Assembly: GCF_000182565.1 (NCBI RefSeq)
Contig: NW_015971538.1
Coordinates: forward strand, 330,713-394,712
Source: Spizellomyces punctatus DAOM BR117
Lineage: Eukaryota; Chytridiomycota; Chytridiomycetes; Spizellomycetales; Spizellomycetaceae
DNA: 64,000 nucleotides
Direction: 5' to 3'
Part shown: piece by piece, positions 58,825 to 64,000 of the stretch
Numbering within the stretch: the first letter of the stretch is position 1
How the letters are laid out: every line of letters starts with the position of its first letter
Program-made: the position numbers and the translations under genes
The notes under the pieces: generated by a model
Databases searched by the model: none
What the model was told of the DNA's origin: nothing
What the model saw: only the letters and a program-made list of their open reading frames with translations

Positions 58825-59565
58825 ATGCCCAAGATTGTCAGTTCCAGTACGATTTCAGCGTCTGCCGAGTTTATCACAGGCGCAGAGAAAGCTCTCCATG
58901 TATACTACTGCCATTATTGCGGGGAATATGTTCTCATCGTTGGTATGAAAATCTTTAGCTGTCTTTGTTTGTTGTCGAGATCTAAAATTACTGTTGTAAT
59001 ACAAAAGACAAACGATTACACAAGGTATGTCGGTGAAGGCCCTGCATTTCCCTCCGAGTGATTTATGTATGCCTCGACCGAACAGCTGCCACGCCGGAGA
59101 ACGGACAACGCATCGATAATAAGCGACAAACGAACATTCAAGCTCAATCTCAAACGTGGCCCTACAAAAATTATCAAGAGGTAAGCCTATCTGTAGAGTA
59201 TTACTCCGGATCATATATAACATAATGCCGTCCTGGAACAGAGCGGCTGGATATGAAAGACAATCCCGATGGTCATGTCCGCGATGTGATCTACCTGTAG
59301 CGTACGATCAAGATTCTGGGCCAGTGTACATATTTGATGGGGCAGTTCATGGCGGTACATCGGCACAAGGCCCTGATGAATCAAGAAGACAAGTACTGGG
59401 GGAAAGCAAAGTAATTTATTCGTGTGCTTTGGTCTAGTGTGAAGGTTGTTGCTGAATCACAAGATGTTTTGATAGGTGGAAGATCATCGCCCTGCTCAAG
59501 TACAAATGACTGCTGAACAGCTACTTCGAGAAGCGGAGAGATCCAGAGAGAGGTCGAAACGATAG
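58825..59565 (+). CDS. STEEP1: STEEP1 homologue (CXorf56 family)
   Basis: The human protein binds STING and promotes its ER exit; the family is older than STING signalling in animals, so the fungal role is unknown. Exons 58825-58942, 59008-59024 (17 nt), 59086-59180, 59242-59410, 59476-59565 (162 aa; human is about 222). The N-terminus reads MPKIVSSSTIS, then ALHVYYCHYCGEYVLIV. The microexon supplies DKRLHK, aligning with the conserved D-x-x-L-x-KLP before RRRTD. KRGPTKIIKR and AGYERQSRWSCPRCDLPVAY follow, with GPVYIFDGAV. CxxC pairs (CHYC, CPRC) are present. The C-terminus ends shortly after EQLLREAERS and is shorter than in animals. Confidence 0.88.
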
Positions 59566-60202
59566 GCATCTCATTGAAGTATGATTATTTTGGAAAGTCA
59601 CCTACAGAGCGATTGGTAACAGTAAACCACGTAAATTAGTGCGGACATGGAGGAATGGAGACCATCGCTCGGCCCCATATCGACCACTGATTAATCAGCA
59701 TTTGAACGTACTACCGCATCTGAAAAACCTCCCCAGTAACATCTATTCGCAAGTGTAATCATGACCAGCGCGACTTACGAGAAAGCTATTTGGTTCAATG
59801 TTTTCTTGAGCTTGATTACCTGTGAGGTGATCGTGCGTGCTGGGATACGATACGACTTGGGCATGCCAAGGAAGTTACTATTCGTATCTATTGTGATTGC
59901 AATCATTTCAACTAGTGGCGGTAGCCCATGCCATCAAATCTGGTTAACCCCGGCGCTGCGATGTTGCTGTTCTGTTTAGAATAGGAATTGTACTGCGTAG
60001 TGCGGAGCCAATTGCACTGCGTATATTTAATAAATGCACCAGAGACAGAATACGAGATCCAGCTTGGGGTTTATCGATAGTGCGGAATGCTCACGTAATG
60101 CGGTGCTGTGCACTTTACAGTGGACACAACAGTGTCCACCACATCCAAGATGGCGAAAAGCAATTCGTTCAAAGTTCCAAGGCAGGACGATAGCGGAAGA
60201 AT
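59566..60202. other. Intergenic with decayed repeat copy
   Basis: About 640 bp. A 72-codon frame (59761-59979) has hydrophobic stretches, but its 3' part is the repeated segment 59911-59972, so I do not call a gene. Confidence 0.4.
59911..59972. repeat. Degenerate repeat, copy 1
   Basis: About 62 bp (GGCGGTAGCCCATGCC, then CTGGTTAACC and GTTGCTGTTCTG) resembling 63535-63600 at roughly three quarters identity in the same orientation. The two copies bracket the hydrolase and ankyrin genes. Confidence 0.45.
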
Positions 60203-61776
60203 ATGTCAAAGGAGCTGGTAACTCTAACACAGAACGATGCAGAAAATCCTGCACGTCGTCTGGCTTTTCTTTGGGGCATCGTAGGAGCATGGTTTTCCCG
60301 CATTGACGTGTGGCTTCGGGGGACCAGGTAAGAACGCCCCAAGGGAAAAGGAGCACGCTGAGGGACAGCTCAAACCGATTGCTAACACTTGCAACTAAAG
60401 ACACAATACTCCACTCTTTGCACTTTACGCTCGTAAGTATTGCTAGTTCGTCGTACACCAGGCGACAAACGCTAACCTGGATATCTCGGTTCTCTGGTAG
60501 TATTTAAGCTTGTTCACGTTTTCTTCCGCAGGCTCCTAACTGGGCCCCTTGTGCCAGTATGGAGCTACAAAGCTGAAGTTGGGATAGCGTTGTTGCAATA
60601 TGGGCTACATTCCGATCTGGAATTCGTCAGGACCCTCCTAACAAGGGCAAGCAACCTGACAATTGGCCGTGGCACGGTTGTCTATGTACGTAGGCAGGCA
60701 ATTTGATTGGGAAAAGAAAGCAGTGCTCAGATTACCGATAGGTGGATGAAGAAAACTTGAAGGGTTCATGGCTTACTTTGCGGGATGTCAAACCGGTTCT
60801 TCACGTTGGCGTTCGAGATGCCAAAGGTCTATCCGTTCAGACTCCTCTGACAATCTTTTACGTTCATGGTATGGTTGATGATTCTACGAGCAAATTGAAT
60901 ACACAGCACAATTTCTGACATGCATTCATAAAGGCGGAGGATATTGTTTTGGTGAGCCAGTGGTCGACCGCTGAACATTTGCAGTACACAACGAGCTTAC
61001 ATTTCATAGGCATGCCTCTGATGTATCAGTCCCAACTTCTCCAGCTCCTCCGAGATCTTAAAGAATCTTATGGTATCGCGGCGCAGATTTTCTGCGTGAA
61101 ATATCCGCTTTCCCCTGAGGTGCCCTTTCCCGGCGCCATTGATAGTGTCATCGCGGCCTATAACGCATTGCTGGCACACATGTTTGACCCATCACGAATC
61201 ATCCTAGGTACCTCTCTTAACATCATCTGAATTTATGTCGTCTCTGACTGAATATTATCAGGAGGGGACTCTGCGGGTGGTGGGCTGGTCCTGAACCTTC
61301 TTCAACACCTGCGTTCTACGGCGCCGTCAAAGTTACCCCTCTGTGCGAATCTCATCTCCCCCTTTGTGAACCAGCAGGCTACAGCGCCATCAATGGTTGC
61401 CAACGAGCCATACGACTTCCTATCTCGGCGTTCTATCTTAGATATGGCCGGTCGTTACAGGAACAGTGCCACTTTCCCAGCTCCAGATGACCCTGGTTTG
61501 GCAGAACCCCGCGTTTCCCCGATAAATGGGGACGTTCATGGGCTTCCGCCGCTTCTTGTAACCGTTGGGACAAAAGAAATCTTTCTTGATGATGTGAACG
61601 CGTTGGTATCAAAATGCCAGCAAAGTGGTGTTATTGTTGAATTGGATGTTGGTGAAGGAATGGTACACAACTATCCGCTTTTAGAACAGGTCTTCGGAAG
61701 ACCAGCCAGAGAAGGCTTAGGTAGGATTGCGACGTGGATGGCTAAGATGGTGAAAGATAGTCAACAGCAATTTTAA
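60203..61776 (+). CDS. Alpha/beta hydrolase (HSL/abhydrolase_3 type esterase or lipase)
   Basis: Proposed exons: 60203-60327, 60401-60432, 60532-60685, 60742-60868, 60934-60951 (18 nt), 61010-61207, 61262-61776. Family motifs are clear: the oxyanion hole FYVHGGGYCFG (split over exons 4 and 5), CVKYPLSPEVPFPGAIDSVI, the nucleophile elbow GGDSAGGGLVL, the acid in LVTVGTKEIFLDDV and the histidine in EGMVHNYP. The triad is therefore Ser-Asp-His. The N-terminal exons (MSKELVTLTQNDAENP; WFSRIDVWLRG) look coding. However, the 60432/60532 junction is off by one base in phase, so one upstream boundary is wrong or there is a sequence error. Substrate unknown; it is probably a short-chain ester or lipid. 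No signal peptide seen. Confidence 0.85.
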
Positions 61777-61983
61777 TGTACATCCAGATAATAAGAGTAG
61801 AAAGCTTGTTTCTGTGTGAATGTGTGTGTGTTACGTGCAAGCGTATCTTGACCTTGGCTATTGACATTGGAAGGCCGTACTCTGCGCTTCGCAGAGGCAT
61901 GCGTACGTGTTTGGCTACCATAACCTTGGACAATCACTGGACCTTGTTTGTTTCGTCCACCGGAGATAACAGGACTCATTTAG

Positions 61984-63426
61984 TTACGGATCAGTCCGGC
62001 GAATGTTGCATACGAGGAGATGTTGTTTGTCCACATGAATGGCATATTTGCCAACGAGCTTTAGCAAGGTGAGAGCAGTTCTACAACGTCGGATCGCTTC
62101 CAATCGCGTGCTGAAACAATTGATCGGCGTTAAAGCCATTATACATCTCCCGTCCTCACCTTGTAGGCAGAAATTGCTCACCGATGTCGACAGCCCTTCT
62201 TCCATGAGCGTCTTCCACGTCTTTGCTGACACCAGCAACATCAATGAGCCATCGAATAACATCGATATGGCCCTCTCGCGCTGCGAAATGGAGAGGGGTA
62301 AAACCGTCCAACGTCTCAGGACTTTGGAAATCCTGTCGGACAAGGTGTTTGACATTGTCCGGGCTGTCGACTTCCGATGTCCTTTCGCACATAAATATGT
62401 CAAAGAGATACTGCAGAATATTTAACCTGTTCGTCTGTGCCGCAAAATGCACTGCTTGCATTCCAGCCTTCGACGTTGCTCGCGCATCACTTTGATATCG
62501 TTTTAAGCAGATATCGACGCACGATAATGAGCCGGAGATGCAGGCTAGGTGGAAGATCGTCAACCCTTCGGCGTCTCTGATTTGCGTTAACTGCAGCAAT
62601 TCACTTTCGCCCAAGCTATCAACTTGGGATCGCCCAACTTCGAAGAGCATTTCCAAAACTTCAACGCAAGGTGCAGCGGCTGCCATATGTGCGGGTGTTC
62701 GACCGTTTCTTGACTGAACAAAAACCAAATGTGGCGCCTTCTCCACTATAAACTGAGCGCATGGAACTGCACACTTCTGGGCAGCCACATGCAGAACATT
62801 CCATCCGTCTTTATTTTGCGGTGTTAAGAGGGCTCCGTAATCGTAAAGGACCTTGAGAACCGGCAGCAAGTTTTTGTTGGTTGCAATCATGGCTGGCACC
62901 CAAGTCCCATGCTGTTCCAGGGAAGACATGAAGTAGAAAATAAGTGACGAAGTCTTCTCGGTAATTGCCTTTATGTGCAGCATACCTTGAATCCATTTGG
63001 ATCGGCGCCTTTTGAAAGTAGGTACTCGACACATTGCTTGCACTCAATTGTCTCATGAATTGGGCGGCGGCCTACTCACGGCACGTTCAGTTAGCATAAG
63101 CGTTGTCGGTCCAGATCCTCAAGAACCAAATTACCAAATATGTTGGAAACATTAACATCAGCGTGAAACTCCTCCACTAAAACTTCAAGAACTGTGAGGA
63201 TCTGTGCACGGCCTGCGAAGTGGATTAGCCGATCTTGCTGACGGTTAACTGGTGAATTAACGTCAAAGGTCGCTTGGTGCAGCAAGCAACGAAGGTCTGA
63301 AAGAGCACTTTGGCATGTAGCGCGGATGAGGGCGGGGATAAGAGCAGCAGTATCATTTCCCATGTGTGTGCTTGCAGTGCTAGTTGCCAAACAGCAATAT
63401 GAGATCAGGGTGGCTGTGAAATCCAT
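61984..63426 (-). CDS. Ankyrin-repeat protein
   Basis: Exons (minus): 63135-63426, 62986-63071, 62160-62911, 61984-62110, phase-consistent (418 aa). Introns have good signals, including a TGCTAAC branch site at about 63080. Around eight ankyrin repeats are visible, for example RRPIHETIECKQCVEYLLSK with GADPNGF, KDGWNVLHVAAQKCAVPCAQ, RNGRTPAHMAAAAPCVEVLE, AEGLTIFHLACISGSLSCVD, MQAVHFAAQTNRLNILQYLF, LDGFTPLHFAAREGHIDVIR and HGRRAVDIGEQF. The last exon encodes a short basic tail. No enzymatic domain is present, so it is likely a protein-interaction scaffold. Partner unknown. It is convergent with the hydrolase gene (207 bp between stops). Confidence 0.85.
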
Positions 63427-63749
63427 TTACTACCCCACATTTCCCCACACTTGACGCTCGGTTGAGTCAATTCCTCCGCCTGTGTGTCATTCCTTCTTGG
63501 CCATCATTCATTGAATGCACTATTTCATAGCAATTGCTACGGCGGTATGGCCATGCCCTCAAACCTGGTTTAACGCATGCGCTGCTGTGTTTCTGCTGTG
63601 TACCCGTTATCTGTCCCATCATATATTCGATACTAGTTGTACCGTGAGGATTCACTGACCGCATTATGCTTTTGGATCCTGGAGCTGTTCCAGGCGATAG
63701 ATTACTCTTCAAAAGAGTCTGCGCAGGTGTCATGATTTCTGCATCAGCA
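63427..63749. other. Intergenic between ankyrin gene and AP-3 mu
   Basis: About 320 bp containing the second copy of the degenerate repeat (63535-63600). A minus-strand frame (63467-63733) begins just after the AP-3 mu stop and is probably its 3' UTR. Confidence 0.45.
63535..63600. repeat. Degenerate repeat, copy 2
   Basis: GGCGGTATGGCCATGCC, then CTGGTTTAAC and GTTTCTGCTGTG, similar to 59911-59972 in the same orientation. Confidence 0.45.
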
Positions 63750-64000
63750 CTATATTCTGATCTGATATCTTCCCGCCCGTGTTACAGTCCTTACGCCCTG
63801 TCAGTGGGAATATCAGTGGAACGTCAAGAGCCACTTACAAGCAAAGCATAGTCTCATATGATACGATACCTTGAAAGGTTTATATGGCTCGTGGTGAACT
63901 TGCAATGTGTCAATGCGGAGACCTGATGCTGTGTACATGTTGATCTTAAAGTCGATGTAGACAGTACGGGCCATTTGAATTGGAACGGCTCTATCATAAG
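63750..64000 (-). CDS. AP-3 adaptor complex subunit mu, C-terminal end, runs off the right edge
   Basis: AP-3 mu sorts cargo from Golgi/endosomes to the vacuole or lysosome. Visible exons (minus): 63750-63797 and 63870 to at least 63990; whether coding continues to 64000 or an acceptor lies at 63991-63992 is unclear. The sequence TVYIDFKINMYTASGLRID, then EPYKPFK joined to GVRTVTRAGRYQIRI-stop, matches the characteristic end of AP-3 mu (EKYKPFKGVK and TKAGKFQVR in animals). It is distinct from AP-1 and AP-2 mu ends. The tail is complete; the rest lies outside the window. Confidence 0.75.

Overview
This is a nuclear contig from a fungus that makes flagellated zoospores, most likely a chytrid. 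Three kinds of evidence support this. First, every confident gene has short spliceosomal introns, mostly 54-75 nt, with GTATGT/GTAAG-type donors and TAG/CAG acceptors. Second, several genes are fungal types: a RA-LRR-PP2C-cyclase adenylate cyclase, a Gti1/Pac2 (WOPR) regulator and an ERT1/acuK-like Zn2Cys6 regulator. Third, two genes belong to families known from cilia and flagella (SPEF1/CLAMP and TOGARAM/crescerin), which non-flagellated fungi lack. Nothing in the window looks bacterial, viral or transposon-borne.

Layout, left to right. 1-4.2 kb: 5' part of coatomer beta (-), PUS1 (+), SPEF1 (-). 4.4-5.3 kb: a tandem array of four decayed tRNA-like elements. 6.0-14.1 kb: a ten-exon adenylate cyclase of 2516 aa (-). 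15.2-16.1 kb: a single-pass membrane protein (-). 16.4-17.7 kb: open but unresolved sequence. 17.8-19.4 kb: a SWAP/SURP splicing factor (+). 20.5-22.2 kb: a seven-helix membrane protein (+). 23.0-25.7 kb: the Zn2Cys6/PAS-like regulator (+). 26.2-29.0 kb: a putatively myristoylated RING-H2 protein (-), divergent from a GNAT acetyltransferase (+). 30.1-33.4 kb: an acidic coiled-coil protein (-). 34.1-35.9 kb: a Pro/Thr-rich protein with two tandem-repeat arrays, cut by a 100-N assembly gap (35914-36013). 37.0-38.6 kb: WOPR regulator (-). 40.2 kb: a small TATA-driven gene (+). 41.1-42.9 kb: SLC9B-type antiporter (+). 43.1-44.2 kb: methyltransferase (-). 45.0-48.0 kb: FEN1 and COQ9 (+). 48.3-50.0 kb: geranylgeranyltransferase I beta (-). 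50.3-54.9 kb: TOGARAM (+). 55.0-56.2 kb: PRP18 (-). 56.4-57.6 kb: NSE1 (+). 57.8-58.6 kb: TPI1 (-). 58.8-59.6 kb: STEEP1 (+). 60.2-61.8 kb: alpha/beta hydrolase (+). 62.0-63.4 kb: ankyrin protein (-). 63.75-64.0 kb: C-terminus of AP-3 mu (-).

The genes do not form one pathway. Many are housekeeping genes in tight divergent pairs (COPB1/PUS1, GGT1B/TOGARAM, PRP18/NSE1, TPI1/STEEP1) or convergent pairs (PUS1/SPEF1, TOGARAM/PRP18, NSE1/TPI1). Longer intergenic stretches surround the signalling and transcription-factor genes. Exon boundaries were worked out by hand from splice signals, reading-frame phase and recalled family conservation. No alignment or search was run. I did not find a clear new multi-gene system. 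The most unusual elements are the tRNA-like array, the repeat-built protein at the gap, the unresolved 16.4-17.7 kb region, and the small strongly promoted gene at 40.2 kb.
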